In this document: positions 12,801-27,800 of the stretch, piece by piece
How the letters are laid out: every line of letters starts with the position of its first letter
Position numbering within the stretch: position 1 is the first letter of the stretch
Assembly (NCBI GenBank): GCA_013397115.1
Contig: VWZW01007170.1
Location: forward strand, 397 to 64,396
DNA from: Edolisoma coerulescens
Lineage: Eukaryota > Chordata > Aves > Passeriformes > Campephagidae
Direction of reading: 5' to 3'
DNA length: 64,000 nucleotides
The notes under the pieces: model-generated
What the model was told of the DNA's origin: nothing
The model's database searches: none
What the model saw: only the letters and a program-made list of their open reading frames with translations
Made by a program: the position numbers and the translations under genes

Positions 12801-15800
12801 AAAAGTGCCATAAATGATTGCTGAGTCCTAGTTGACTATGACAGTGAAAACTCTGTGTTGATATCAAAATGATATTGATGTGAACCCAAAAGGACTTTAT
12901 GAAGAGCCTAGACGAGTTTTTTAAAAAGTGACTTGTGTTATGAGCTGCTTGGGACAATTCTAGTGAAAAATTCTGTACTGAAACAAGCTGTCTTATGGAG
13001 AAAGATTTAATAGAATGTATTTGCAGTTCTAGGTAGTAAAGTTTTGGAACTTAAGACAGAGCAAGTGCATCTCAGTACTTGGGAAAAGAGAGTATTAGCA
13101 TATAGTCCCAGAGTGTGAATTTGTACAACCACTGGGTTTTCAGCAGCACTGAATAACTAATTCTACTTGGAAGGAAGCAGATGAAGGACTTAAACATATT
13201 TCCTACAGGTTAGAAAACCCTGTGGCACTTTCTGTCTTGTATTTTGTCCTTTTATGAGCTCTGCATGTTTTCTGTCTGAGAAATCCTGACTGCTTCTCCA
13301 CAAGCTCTAAGCGATGGATCTATAATGACGATCGTTCAATTAAAGCTTATTTAATTATGTAAGCATTAGCAGAGCCAATCTGTAGCACGTAATGAAACTG
13401 TGTGTTTTGTGGAAGGAGCTGTTGCCCACTTGTTACCTGTCTATCTGAGGAATAAGGAGTGGGACCCAGAAGAAATGCAGTCATTGATCTGTCCAGACCC
13501 CCAGGCATACCCTGGCTTGTCACAGCTCCAAACCTCATGTCCACGTACCCACGCTGTGGAGCTGACCACGTGCAGAGAATTGTGCAAGTCTCCCTGCTCA
13601 GCTCCTGCAAGTCTACTTCAAACCAGAGCTCAGAACAGCAGCACAGTCAGTCTTTACCAGGGCAAAGGAAGATGCAGCATTTTTTGTGACTCACGTGATG
13701 AGTTCTTTTTTGAGATCTCTTGAATGAAGCTTGGGTTTAGGACTCGGTATGGAGACATCTCCTGGATACTTCTTTTCCTCCATGTTTTCTGGAGAGCTCA
13801 CTGGATCTTTCTGAAATATTAGATGAGAACATGACAAAAGGTTTCTCTCTTCAAGTCCTCCCACACAATCAAGAAATAATTTGCCATGGCAAGTAGAGAA
13901 CCTCTTGTAAAACTTAAAAAAAAAAGTAAAATTGAAGGAAATGAAAAAGAGATGATGGAGAAAAACTAAGAAAATTTAGTACATCATAGTTTCAGGTTCT
14001 TACAGGTAGACTTTTAAAAATGTTGTGTAAATATTTCTGAAAACAGATGATAGTTTAAGCTGTATATAGGAGAAATTTGGGATTGTTTTATAAGATGATG
14101 ATAAAGGCCAAAGAAAAGTACACAGAGAAAATAAAAGTTGTTGTTGGTAGAGCCAAGCAAGACTTCAGCAATTATGTTCCTTTTATTTTCTGTGTAAATA
14201 CATCGCTGACTTTTGAATACAGTTGAAGTGGTGACTATTGCAACCATAAATTACAAAATTGCAATCATAAATGTAAAAAAGTACTATTTTACATAAGCAA
14301 ATGTAAATGCAAAGCTTTTTAGGTCTGTGGAATGGAATGTCTTTTTATCTTATTCAAAGAGCAGATTCTCGTTAAAATAAAAATCATAAAGAACAAAACA
14401 ACTTTGAAGTTTTCTTAATAGCAGGCTACTAAGGGTAGTTCTTGATTTCTACTATTTGTAGATCAAAATCATCACTGCTACCATGCTGTTTGGTGGATGG
14501 TATGAATCATGAGCATTCACTCCCTTGAGAAGCCATTTTGGAAACTTGGAGCCCTGGAAGGAAATTACATTTTTGTTTTCTGAAAAATCTTTGATCACTT
14601 CAAAATAGCTTGGTTTATACTGTTTTGAGGCTTAATGCCTTCAATTACTATTACCTTTACGAAAGATAGGTATTTTATTTTTGAAAGGATGCTCTGTAGC
14701 TATTTTATCATTCGAGAATCCTCCAAAGCTTATAGCATCAATTATCGGACCTCTATTAATTCCTTCTTGGACTTCATGTTGGTTTTGTGATTCCATTCCA
14801 ATACGCAGGTATTTCCCAGAGATTACCATCTGTAGGAGCAGAAACTGCTGCCTGTGGTGGAGAGGGGAAGGTCCCAGCCTCTGCTTAACTCACGGGGCTG
14901 GTGCCATGGATGCTCTGGGCTTGTGCAGCTGGCAGACGTGCCAGGACAGAGGAGCAGGGGTGTCTGCAGAGCTGTGCACACAGAGTGCAGGGCTGAGTCG
15001 AATCTGGACTGAAAATGGAGTTTCTGCCTACTGGGTCTTGTAAGCTCTGCAGGGGTGTTTCTTCTGATAAAGCTTCCATATGGTCCTCAATCCTGGCAGC
15101 TCATCTTTGCCTGTTTGGAGGCTGGATCCTCAATATGACTTCCTTCTGCTTTCTGCTACTGGCTACCTACTGCCTACTGTAACTCACACTACACATACAT
15201 ATAGAAACGATGCCATATTATTGCTGTATCAATTACTACTGATTTTTGCAACCACATTTGTGGGGTTAATTTGTTTGGGAATAATTTAATCTGCTACAAA
15301 TATAGAAAGCAAAAATACATATACTCAGCTTTACGAAACACTCTTTCACATTAATTAATGAGTAATTATTTTAAATAAATACAAAAACCCTCCTATATTT
15401 CAGGCTTTAGGAATTATATTTCTGAAGGAGAACTTCGGATAAGGAACAACAGAGAAAATTAGCAACTACAAAAGGTCTTGATAAAATGTTAGTACAGAAA
15501 TAGTAAATGACTGAAAGTCCTCCAAACATGGAAACTAAAATGCTAAAATACAAAAGTGGATAAATGGATGTCAGCTTTGTTCCAAATTTAAGAAACATCA
15601 AAGATGCTTTTCCAAAGTTGGGTTAAATCTAGGTCCCAGTGGCATATAGGGATGATTTTGCCACTCAAAGCTGCAGAATGGGGATTTGAATTCCTGACTA
15701 CTTCTGTCCACAAGTTCTGACCTACCTTTCTTACAAATACATAAATGCAAGCAGGGTTCATGACCAGTATAAGTTACTGTAAAATCAAAAACTCCCCAAA

Positions 15801-18800
15801 GAAACAACAAAATGGTAACCCCTGCTGCCAGCTGGAAGGGATCAGATGTCAAAATAACTTCAAAAACACAGGTAAAATATTTTTCACTTAATTTAATGGA
15901 GGTTAAAGAAGGGTTTATCAGTTTCCTGTCAAGCAACTAACTCTGCCAGGCTACATCTGCATCACTGAGCTGATGTGTGTTTCTAAAAATTTAAAGCATG
16001 CCTTGCCTGGATCCCATGTATCTAAACCAAGCATACATCAGCCTCTTCCACTTCTTCTGAGAGCAACCTGGAGTAGGGGGTGGTGAAAAGAGCCCTCTAG
16101 CACTCCACTGTGATCCTGATCTGGGTCATGTACCTGAGGATTCAACCTGCAGCACACCAGAGCAGCCATAACTGTTTGTACTGTTTTGTTTTCATATGTG
16201 TAACTTGGGTTCTTTGTTTTAAATGAAAGATATCTCCAGATCTTTTGCTGGTGATGGACCAGAAACCTCTGTGTGTGTGTGAGTTATTCATCATGCCACT
16301 GTCTGATACCTGCTGCACAGAGCAGACTGATGGAGAATTATGCATGTCAAGGCTTGACAAAATGCTACAGTATTGCAGTTCACAGCTTCATTTCACTGAG
16401 TCATTTAATAAAAATAAGATTTCCTGGTGAAGACTGACATGAGTACACCTACAGCCACCAGTATAACTGATACTAGAGGGTTTAGAATTGCACTATTTTC
16501 ACTTTCTGTCTTTAAGTTTATTTTTTTTCAAATCCTAATGGTGAATTTCCTGAATTGAGTTATTAAGATTTATATTTTTTTTAAAGTAAAGCTATACACA
16601 CATATATACACAGAAACATCAACAATTTTTTATAGTTTTTCCCTAGTTAACATAACTGAGAATGTTTCCCAGGAGGGAGGGAGATATATAGACATTTAAA
16701 CAGGTGACTTCTTCAGCATTGTCTTAGTTCCTTGAGGAACACTTGGTGTTATTCAAGCAGCATAAAATCTTCATATGCGTAGAAGCTGCAAAAGCAGGAC
16801 AGTGCAAAGGAAATGTTGCCAAGGGAATACTGAAACTCTGCCTTTCTAGAACCTTACATCACTACATGTGGCCCAAAAAGAGTTGCCTCTGTCTGAAACA
16901 CAGAAGGTCAGAAATAAAGAACAAATACTTTTGGATCCTCTGCACTTAAGACTAAAAGTACAGCATCATGTCTTGGCTTGTGTGCTTCTCCAGCTATTTC
17001 TCTTTAGAGGGAGAGATAATCCTCTGGGAAAACACCTTTAGCACTTCTCTCTTTCTGGTACGTTGGGTGATGATCGTCACAGCTAGTCAAGCTCAACTGT
17101 ATTTATAATTTTTCCTTTTCCATTTGAATGGATTTATAGTTAAATGCTATTAAAAACTCTAAAGAATTTCAGACTAAAAGAAAAATCGGAACCAGCCCAA
17201 TTGGTCCAAGCACTACTATTTCCTGCAAAGAGCATATGTGTATTCATGCATGCACACTACAGAAAGAAAGCAAGCAATGATACTCCATTAATGTACAGAT
17301 GGAAGTTTATATTGATTTCAGCAAAGACCAGAACATAATGGTAACATGAATAACAGATAATAGCATCTGGCACTTTTAACATTTTTAAGCCCTGAAATCT
17401 TTGGAGAAATGACAGTTGAACTAACTGACAGCTCTAGTTATTTCTCAGTGCTTTCCTTTTGGAGAGATTTTGAGCTTTTTCCAAATTCGGATTTTTTTTT
17501 TTTAAGGGGGCATCTGGACAGGCTATTTTGCTGAGAGAGAGAGAGACAATATTTTCTGGAAATTACCACCAAAATTAAGCAACTGTTGTGCATATGAACC
17601 AGATAACAATGAATTAGAAATAGATATAATCAGTCATTTTCTTTGCATAAGGATAACTGCCAGTCTTTGATTTTTCAAAACAGAGCCTCTGGCCCTGACA
17701 TCACTGGACATATCAAGGCTCCCTGGGATGGCAAAATCTCACAGCAGAGATCTGGGGCCAGATCTTCAATTAGGGACAAAATGCACAGTGTCAAAGCACC
17801 GAGTGCAAGGGGCACCAGCGCCTGAGTGCATTGGACCACTATGTCCTGTTGGGTAGTTTAGTTGCCTCCAACTCCCTGTACTGGAAAGGGACAGGGAAAC
17901 ATCCAGACATCCATCATAGCCTTGTGAAAGTCAGGCATGGATTGGGGAGGATGTGGAGGTGCTCCTGTCTTGGCTCTTTTGCTGAGCTGTGATGGCAGCA
18001 GGGAAGAGGAGTGACACGACAGGTCCCCTGCCAAGTCTGTGACACCTCTTGATCCCAGAAGCAGGGCAGTCCTCTCAAAGCTGGATATGCTTGCTCATCG
18101 TGCCACATGAATGGGGAAGGGCCTGAGCCCTCAGCCTCCTGCCTCATGTCAAACCCATTCCAAAATCCTGGTACATGGATCCTTGTGTCATTGGTGAGGT
18201 AAAGACCATCATTAGCCCCAAAGAGGAGACTGCAAAGGGTTCAAGACAACCCCACCTCCAAGAAGTTCAAGCTTTTTCAGTGGACACATTGCAACAGACT
18301 ACCCAGTGTTGACAGATTGTTTTCCTCACACAAATGAATTATCTTCTAATTCCAGGTGGTTTTTGACTTGAAGGCCTGGACCCCCTAACCTCAACCATAA
18401 ATAGCTTTACCCCATCTATGTCTTCTTGAAGTGTCAGATTTGATATTTGAACAAAGGATAATTTCACAATAAATATAATGATCAAATTATATTATTTGAT
18501 ATATAAAACTAAACAAGGAGTAAATTGTATAAAACCTTCCAACCAGGACATCTTTTAGTCTGTTTCTGAAAGCTGTAACATAGACTTTTATCTAATCAGC
18601 CTTTTAAAGAGCTGGTGGTCCCTTCCTGATTTAAGAAAAATGAAAGCAGTCCATATCCTGAAAGCCACGCTCAAGAGAAAAGAAATAAAATGGAACTTGC
18701 CAGCAAAGTAGAAGAATAAGAAAGAAGGGTCATAGTGGACTGTGCTGCCTTGTTGTCAAGACAGGATAAACAGATATGAAAGAGCAAAACAGAAACAAAA

Positions 18801-21800
18801 CCAAAATCAAGACAATTATTGAGTTGGAAGTGACACTCCAGAAGATTGGTCACAGAAGTTGCAAGTTGGAGATCTAAGACTTCGCTGCAGAAATTTCTTG
18901 TGGTATGTAAAACAAAGTTTTCCAATGAAAGAATATTACAGTCAAGGTTTTAAGCATATGCTTAAGTGCTTAGAAAGCAAGTTATCTAGAAGACTAAAGA
19001 GTTGGTATGGAAAATTTAGTTTTTGTTTCAGCATGAAAAAACAGTCTTGGTTTGATTTTATTTGTTGGGGTTATTTTTGTTTGTTTTTTATTTTTTGCCT
19101 GGTGATTGCTAGTCCATTTGGGTGTCTGTGTTACAGGACTGAGCCATTAGGAAGAAAATTTAAAAAGCAGTCACTAATGATGGATAGCTTTGTTTCCCTT
19201 ATCTTAGAGAATTACAGACATTAACAAGTAGGCTCTGAGAGCAAGATTTTTCAAAGTGAGTAATGGGGTTTTTTTATATCACATCCAAGAGAGCATTAAA
19301 ACCAGCTCAATGTTCACAAGCCTCTACCTGTGGAAACTGATTCCCTTTAAACAGCACTAGATGGTCCCAAAGACTATCATATGGTCTCTCATGCAAGGGA
19401 AAAAGTCACTCAGAAACTGAAAAAATACCTCTTTTTCTTCTTCTTTCCTGCCATGGGTCTTGCTGTAGTTGATTGGTGTATCCCAGCCTTCCTGTTCACA
19501 AAGTGCCTGGTAGAAGGCTGCATTTACCAGGATGCTGCTTGCTTTGAAAGGAGAAGAGGAAGGAGTGGGAAGTGCTGCGCTGGAAGAAGTGAGAGGCATA
19601 ACTTTGTCTTGGCTTCGATTCTTTTTCATGCTCAAATCCAGAGTGCCATTTTCATCCACTTCTATCTCAGCTCCCTGACATGCAACAGGAAATAGAGACA
19701 TGTTTAGATATGGACATGGTAAGGCTGTAAAACAAGCATGTGGTGCTTTTAAAGGATAAATATAAATGCACGCTTTTATTTAAATTTATCTGAATCTAAA
19801 CCCAGCTTTTCGATTTATGTCAGTTAATGTCCAACCCTTAGGCAGACTTAAGAGTAGCTTCAGTAATGGTATCCCTGCGTCTCAGCTTAAACATAGTAAG
19901 TAGAATTTAAATAAGATGCCGCTAAACCATAACCTATACACCCTAAATCTAGTTTTATTTAAAAAAAGTTTAGCTTTAAATCTTCTTGATCTTTTCACTC
20001 TTACAGAGAACTATGACCCCAATTCACAGTTAAAAGCATTAATGCATTGTTTAAGTCATCAACAGCATTACTATTGCATATCCTCCCTTCCCCCCACACC
20101 CTGGAAACATTACAACATCTGCATCACGGGGGGGGAGAAGGAGGGGGAAAGAAATATGTCTAAAAGTAGCGCACTGGGAGAAATTTTCACTAGGGTTTTC
20201 TACATCACTTGAAATAAGATACTGCCTTTATCATAATTTGACTAGGCCACGAAGGCACAGGTCTGCACTGACACCACTAGGCCGAGAGGTACAGGAGGAT
20301 CTTGAGGGGGTTCTCCCTGATGGAGACATTCTGCCTGAGTTAACAAAGCCTTTTCTTCCTGGGAAGTACAGCAAAGAGCAGCCTCTAATTGCAGAGGTGT
20401 GTGCAGATTAGGGAGAGACCTGACCTCTCTTTCCAGTCTGGGAGAAGCTCTCCTGCTCACAAAAAGGGGCAAATGCTGCTTGGCTGTACAAGAACAAAGG
20501 AAGGAAATTTCACTGTTTTGCCTTATGCCATTTGATCACAGAAAAAGAGGACAAACTCCACTTCTTGCAATGATAAAAAGCTGCTGAAAGTGCAACTTAC
20601 TAATGTAAGCAACAACAACTTTCCCCTCATGCTCAGTATGCAACACTGCATATTGAAATATTTTCTATATAGGGATGAATAGAAGAGTAATCCTTGCAAT
20701 TGCCAACATTTACTGAAGTCAAGTGGGGGAAGAGATGAAAGGTGGCTTGTAGAGGACTATTCAGTAGTTGCCCTGAATAAAATGGAGAACATTCAAAGAC
20801 TATGGAGATAAATAGCAATGTCAGAGATCTACACATAGAATACTGTAATTAACACTCCTCATTGTCTTTCTGTTATTGTCGTCACTACTATTTTTAATTT
20901 GCACCACCACAAAGCTTGGATAACACTTGGGAATTTGGGGTGGATGTGTTTGGTGCTGTGTAACTGTAGGAGAAGCTGTATAAACCAAGAGTTCCTACCT
21001 TGAATAATATAATAGGGAACCCATAGTGTAAGTGAATCACCTAGATGTTGTGTTGTAAACAGAAAAGAGACAGGGATGTCCAGTTGCCAGGTTTTTCTGT
21101 CTTTCTTAGACCACTTCCTCAGGAAGACACTGGCAGAAGGAGTCCCTTTCTCTTTCTTTCCATTAAGTATTGCTGGAGTTTGATAGTCAACCTCTAATTG
21201 TCAAAGACAGGGCAGTGAAACTTATCCTTGCTGGAGGACCTTAAGAAGAGTTGTGGTGAAACAGGGACTTCTTCCCCTGTGCTGAAAGTGTGACATGGCC
21301 ACCCTGGTTGGACTGAGCTTTGTGCAGCCTTGTCTTCTATCACTGCCAGTGATGGCTTGTTTAAAGGTAAAACGTGATTGATTAAATCTTCTGAATCAGA
21401 AGGAAAATATTGTTAGAAGATGACAATTTAGGGCCCGACAACCTCTCCTCACTCAGCCAGCATGACTCCCTTTTGCATCCATGAGCCTGACACAGATGCC
21501 CACCTAGACCGAAGCACGACCAAGCCATCTGCTTGTCCCTGGTTCAGAAACTCAGGCACCTCTTATGTTTGCTTCTCCCGCACAGCCAAGTTCACATTTT
21601 CAATCATACAGCTTAAAGAGAGAGATGTTTTATTATATTTATGGGAAGTAAATACACTTCTAATATGTTCATACTAAGACGCTTTGGTTATATCTTTCTG
21701 CCCCTTTTTAGTAAATAGTTTAATCTCCTGTGATAGTTTTAAGCCCTGAATTTGACAGTGCAGCTTATCCTGGATAATAACTTAGTAACCACAACATCTT

Positions 21801-24800
21801 ATGCCATCTGTATAATATCAAATACATTTTTATACCAGCATTAATAAACCTTAGTTACAAAAATCAAAGATATTAACTATATCAGTGCCAAGCACACACT
21901 CCAGGATCTGACAATATATCTCTGCCACGATCGCCCCAGTGTTTTTTGGCTTCATAGTTGATATGTAACTATAGCAATGAAACAGAGCTACAGTAATCAA
22001 GTTTAATGACCAATGTAAAGTAAAATGCTAAATATTGTAGTTGCTGACATTTTTCATAATAAAAAAACTTGGGTTAAGTCTGCACAACCAACATTCACAT
22101 AAAATTCCAGACCTCTGTGACAGATGGCTTAGGAAAGGAAGCCATGTGACTGGGCTGCGGTAGTTTTATAGTGCAAAACCCATAAATAGTGCAGATTCTC
22201 TGTCACTGACAAAATATCAACTACTCAGAAGGCAACAGCAACAACAAAAAGGACCAAAAACAACCAAGGCCCCCTTCTCAATGCAACTTGACATAGAATA
22301 ATATCAGAAAATCGTTCTCTCTGAGAAACAGATACCAATAGCCTCCACAAGGAGCTCTGGCTGATAAGCAGAAAATTTACTAACAAGGGTATTTAAAGCT
22401 TTCTCAACACTTGCCTGAAATTCATGTAGAAGTTGGGCTGTCCAACACGTAACTAATTCTGATCAGGGAAGGCTGGGCTGTGTGTTTGTGAAGTAGCGTG
22501 CAGATGGGGTTTAAGTGAGCTCACAGATGCACACAACAATTAAATAAAGTCATGGGAAAAATATCCCCCTTTGCCCATTGCAGGATGGATCACACGTTTA
22601 CGGCATGGCTTTTTATTCGGAATGGTATAAAAGAGGTGTCGCTTTGGTGCCTTCCTAGCAAACTCCAAATGGCAGAGCAAAAAGAGGGAAGTCAGAGTTA
22701 CTGCTCCAGTTTGCATTCCTACTCTGATCCCACCCTCCTCTCAATATGTCTCCTTTGCTTGCTTTACCGCATTTATTTTTACATTAATTATAAAATGGAA
22801 CTAAAAAGACAAAAATGGCAAATGGGAAAAAGTGCTAGAGCAGTGCTCTGACATGCTGACAGAAAATGGCACTTACTATGCTTAGCTCAGGCTTGTAAAG
22901 GCTGTGTTCTCCCCTCTGAAGGCAATATCTTATTACTGTTGACTCTAGTGCATGTGTGAACAGGCCTATATTTATCCATGTATCATGACATATTTAAAAT
23001 ATAGCTACCAAAACAATGTAAACTGTTCTGATTATTCCTTAAAACTGTAAGCAAAACAAAGATGCAAACGTATCTTTTTATTTCCTGACTTATATTTGTT
23101 TAAATCTGTGTAAATCTTTGCAGCCTGATTTTGATCTTACTCACATTTACATTTACACTGGTGTAAACCAGGAGAATATCCACTGAAGCAATGAAGAAAA
23201 ATCAATGAGCATGAGAGGATATACACAGTAATTAAATTCAAGTTACTTCTTACCTACTACCTCATCAGTGACAGTCTAATCCCACCCTCCATGTTTTACA
23301 AGCAGCTGGTAAAAGGATTCCAGAATAAAAAATGAAAGAAAAATGATTGGAGCACACTTTCTTTATTCCAGTAGCTATTCAGTGAAAAGATAAGGTACAA
23401 ATAGTACTTTATTACCAAAAATGAAGACCAATATAAATACGTAAACCAAAAAAAACCAGTCTGCATAGTCTCCAACTGCTTTGTACCATAAAGCAGTAAA
23501 TCTTTTTCAACCCCATTTATCTTATGACATAAATATTAGGGAATATTTTCTAGTACTTAATTAGGTCTTGTCCTTAGAATTGAATTACAACAGCTAGGAC
23601 GATAAAAGATGTTCGTTTTTTGTGTCAAATTTCTCCTGCATTTTTTCATATGCTTTTGGTCCATCTGATCACAACATTTAATACTCTCCAGTGTGTCTCC
23701 AGTAATGATTACAAGTTAAGCTTTATCTCAGCTGTATCAGAAAGAGTAAATTATTGTGTCTGCATGGATCTTATTTCAAACCTGTGACATCAGGGAGATT
23801 GTGCCATGACATATAAGGGAATTCATGTGTTCTTTGGCTGGCATCAGCCATGGAACTTAATGCTAAGCCAGTCCAAAGAAACAACATGATCAATGATTTT
23901 GAATTCCCTCTGGCAGTTCAGACTGGTTTGGGAAGCTCAAAAGAGCTCTTAAGTTCTGGTATTGGGAGTGAATGAGACTTGTATCTTGCCGTGTGTATGA
24001 ATAATATTCTTAATGCAAGACCATCCAAAAGAGTACAATCTTTTCTATTCCCAGCCAACAAAGACACATGCACCTCATCCTCAATTCTTCACACTTAGAT
24101 TTAAGCAATTGAGTACTTCTGCAGAAAATTAAAATATTAATTTGTGTCAAAATGAGAAAACTTGTAACAGCCCAACAACATCTGAAACAAAAATGGAGTC
24201 ACAATTTAAGCCCAGAGCAGTTCACAAATTAAAAAAAGCTAGCCAAGAAGGTACTCAGAGAGCAATATGCAGAGCAGTATTACAGGATGGTACCTAGTGA
24301 TAGTCTTGGATGATTTTTCATCCTGTATTTAGGCTTTAAGGTATTTGGAGTAAAGTACTGCCTGACAAACATGCTGAGTGCTAACTACATTTTTTTAAAT
24401 GATAGATGTAATTTTCACCATCATCAATATCCAAGAATGGAGAGATGACACAATTTTGTTCAAAATGAGAATTTGAACTTTAAACATTTTCAGCAAGTGG
24501 GATTTTATTTCTTTTTTTGTTTTCTTTCTAGGCACAGTGTGCATATGCCATTTTGTCTAAACAGGTGGGAAAAACACCAAAACAGTCAACAAAATGTTTG
24601 GCAAGCAGTAGTGATGAGGGTACAGATAAACTATTGCTTGCAGCTACCTCACTGAGATGTGTGTGGTAAGGGCTGTAAATAGGGGAGATCCCTGGAAGTT
24701 ATGAGCATGTGGATTCTTACACGGTGCTAGAAAGTGCAGGCAAAGCCTCCTAGGGGAACCCTTCTGGTGACTTCAATGGGAGCTGAACGATGCTGCATAA

Positions 24801-27800
24801 AATGCAAATCAAATTCAACCAGGAGACTGGCTTGGTGTACTGACTGCATGAGAATTGGCTGGTTGGGATTTTATTCAGGGGAAGAGTTTACTGCAGTCCC
24901 AGGCTGAATGGCTCAGACAGTGCAACATTAATGTGGTATTAATTATTTTTGAAAACTATATCATCAAGGTGTCTGATGATCTTAATATTTTGTATGCAAC
25001 TGATAGATAATTCATGGAGAAGGTTTAAGGGTTCATTTTACTGCTCATTTCAGAATAAATGTATTCTTTTAATGGCTTTACTTTTAAATTAATACTTTTA
25101 AACTTGGGATATTCGTCAGATCACCCTGTGCATTAGGTCTCTTTGGAAGTTTTTCTTACCAATGGTGCTGTTAATGTGTAATGTGACTTCTCTATCCTTG
25201 CTACACTTCTCTTTCTCTTTTGTTGTCTTGGACTCTCCCTTTTGAACTGATATGTAGAGAATGAGAGATACATATTTGAATATCCATTAAATTAATGAAA
25301 TTTGGAACTATTTTATAAAATACGTTTACTTTTTCATTTAAGTGTTATCTGTATATACAGGAAAGTGGTGAATACTCAGGGTAAACCATCCAACTCTTTC
25401 TAAGAGAGGGACAATGCTTTGTGGAGCAAGAAATAAAATTTAAGAGGCAGAAAGGAAAAAAATACTTGGGAATACACTTGTGCTAAAAAGCATTTTGTTG
25501 TTTTCCCCACTTGTTTAAGCAAGGCGACATATGCATGCCTTAAGCAAATACAAGAAAACGCCACTTGCTTGAAATGTTTGAACTTTAAGTGCTGCTTTTA
25601 AAACTTAGAAGCACAATATTTTTACATCTCTGACAATTGTACTACTGGCAAAGTATTTCCAGCAAGCCTAAGAAGTCCTCTGCAGTCTCACAGATCCTTG
25701 CTCTGTCGCCACACAGCCTCCCATCTGTGAAGAACCAAGGCTTGGATCGCTGGGAGGCTGCCTGATGCTCAAAGAAGAGCAGGCACCTTTACCTGTCAGG
25801 AGCTTTGATCTGCTAAAGTATGGACGATGCTAATCAGGTTTTCTTAGAAAAAAGGAACAAAAGGGGCAGGGCTGAGATGCTTGACACTGTGGGGCTCTGA
25901 ACACAGCCACTCCACACAGATCTTTTCAAACCTGCTCAATGTGTGTGCTGTCCAGCAGAAAATGGAAATCATTAACTCTGTAGTAATGCATTGCGTTATT
26001 TGAGTTCAAATACAAGTAAAGTCTCAAGAGGGGAGTTTTTATAATCTAAAAATTTGTAAGATATTCCAGCAATTAAACATTTCCATTTGTGGCCTAAACC
26101 AGCCACAAAACAATTCAGAAACACTGATAAATAGCAGTAGTCTCTTTAAAAATAGCCTTATTTTATTGTTCCATATTTTAGAATTAGAAAATGTCTTCAT
26201 TGAAGACAGTCTGGCAATTTAATTCCACATTATTTTTTTGGTTTGAATCCTGTATGATCAAAGTAATGAATATCCAAAACCAAATAAAAATATGTTTTGT
26301 GTACTTTTGGACACCAAATCTGTTTGGGGCTTACTTGTCTATGTTTTGGCCAGAAGCTAATTCTGATTCTTCTCTCAGATGTTTTGTATCAGTATGCCCT
26401 CCAGAAAGTCTGGCAAAAGTGGAGGCAGGCAGATAGCAAGGTAGGCAGGTGATTTTCTTTTAGGCTGGATTCCTGGCTGTGGAAAAGGAGTAAGCTATGT
26501 GCCCCAAGTGCCCCTCTGTATCAGCACTGTTATGTTCACTTCTGTTCAATCCTTCCCCATGATTTGGCAACGGTGAAGCAGGTACATAGGAGAAAATCTT
26601 TGGGTTATGCCTGGTCCCTTTACTGCTCTTCTCTGGCAGCAAAGATCTATTGCTGAGGTCAGCCAAAGGCTGCTGCTGCAATTTAATCCAACCATTGGCA
26701 TCAGTTTCCATTTCCCTACTAGAAGAAGTCTCTGTTAAAGACTGATGGAAGGAGGTTTTTTGCAGCAGATATCAAGGACTGATCTGTCATTAGGAAAGGT
26801 TCTATGAGCAATCCTTGGAGCAGATAATGTCTGAGTTGCAGAGAATGCATGTGGACATACTCTAAAAAGTTTACCCTGTGGCATCTCCCAACATTGATTT
26901 TAATGTCCAAAACTTCACACACAAGTAGAAATCAAAAGCAGCAAAGTAGGAGATACCACTCTGCAAAGGCACAAGGCTCAGAATACCTAACAAGGTATTA
27001 TGCTGGTGGCAAAAATATTGGTTCCACTCAAAAAATAATTGCTAACCTCCTAGCAATGGTGAATGAACACTCAACCAAAATGTAGATCAACAGCCGTGGA
27101 AGCCACATCTAGCCAGACTGAGCCTTGTGAGTCTCAGATAACGGTGAGATAGGGTAGAGTGACAGTGACACTGACTTGCAGAAAAACAGGTCATCTGTCT
27201 TTTGGAACAGACATCATGAGTCCGAGTCCCACAGCAGAAGCACACCTGCTATGCTTTGTTTTGACAAATGCACCTCTTTTCACTCCCCAGTGATTTCTCC
27301 TCAGGTTCTTGCAATGACTCATCTACAAAGGGCTTTCAAAAGTTTCATTGCAGTGGAACATGTGTGACTTTAATGCAAATAATAAACAACAATGCTCCCA
27401 CTGTCATCAGAAGAAATCCTTGTCTATTTCCATCAGCATTATAATACTACGTAATGGCACAGAAAATAAGGCTCATAGCTCACACAGCACCATTTGTAAA
27501 TCATAAAGATCTGTGATGAAACGCAGAGCAGAAACCAAAACACGAAAGCCACACAAACATCTACAAAATTAGGCAGCTTTCCATTATGACAGACTTGCCC
27601 AAATTATCTATCTCCAAACGCAGTGGGCCTGATTCTCTACTCTTGCCAGCAGAAAGGGGAATTTTACCAAAGTCAGTTGTTATTCCCCCCTCTCCACCTT
27701 GCCAAACTGTTAGGAGCTCCAAACACAACAGACTCCATAGGTAGTTCTGTTCCATTGCTAGCAAAATATCCCCTTGATTAATCATATGATTGTTTTTTTT

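Larger units (their letters stand above)
10413..13694 (-). other. ST18: ST18 intron 11
   Basis: This 3.3 kb intron contains an old CR1-like fragment (10755-10845) followed closely by a solo LTR (11027-11456). The rest is unassigned. Confidence 0.85.

Noticed and set aside
14681..15043. 120-codon plus-strand ORF in a GC-richer patch of intron 10
   Set aside because: An overlapping open frame occurs on the other strand and no motif is recognised; possibly an old repeat.
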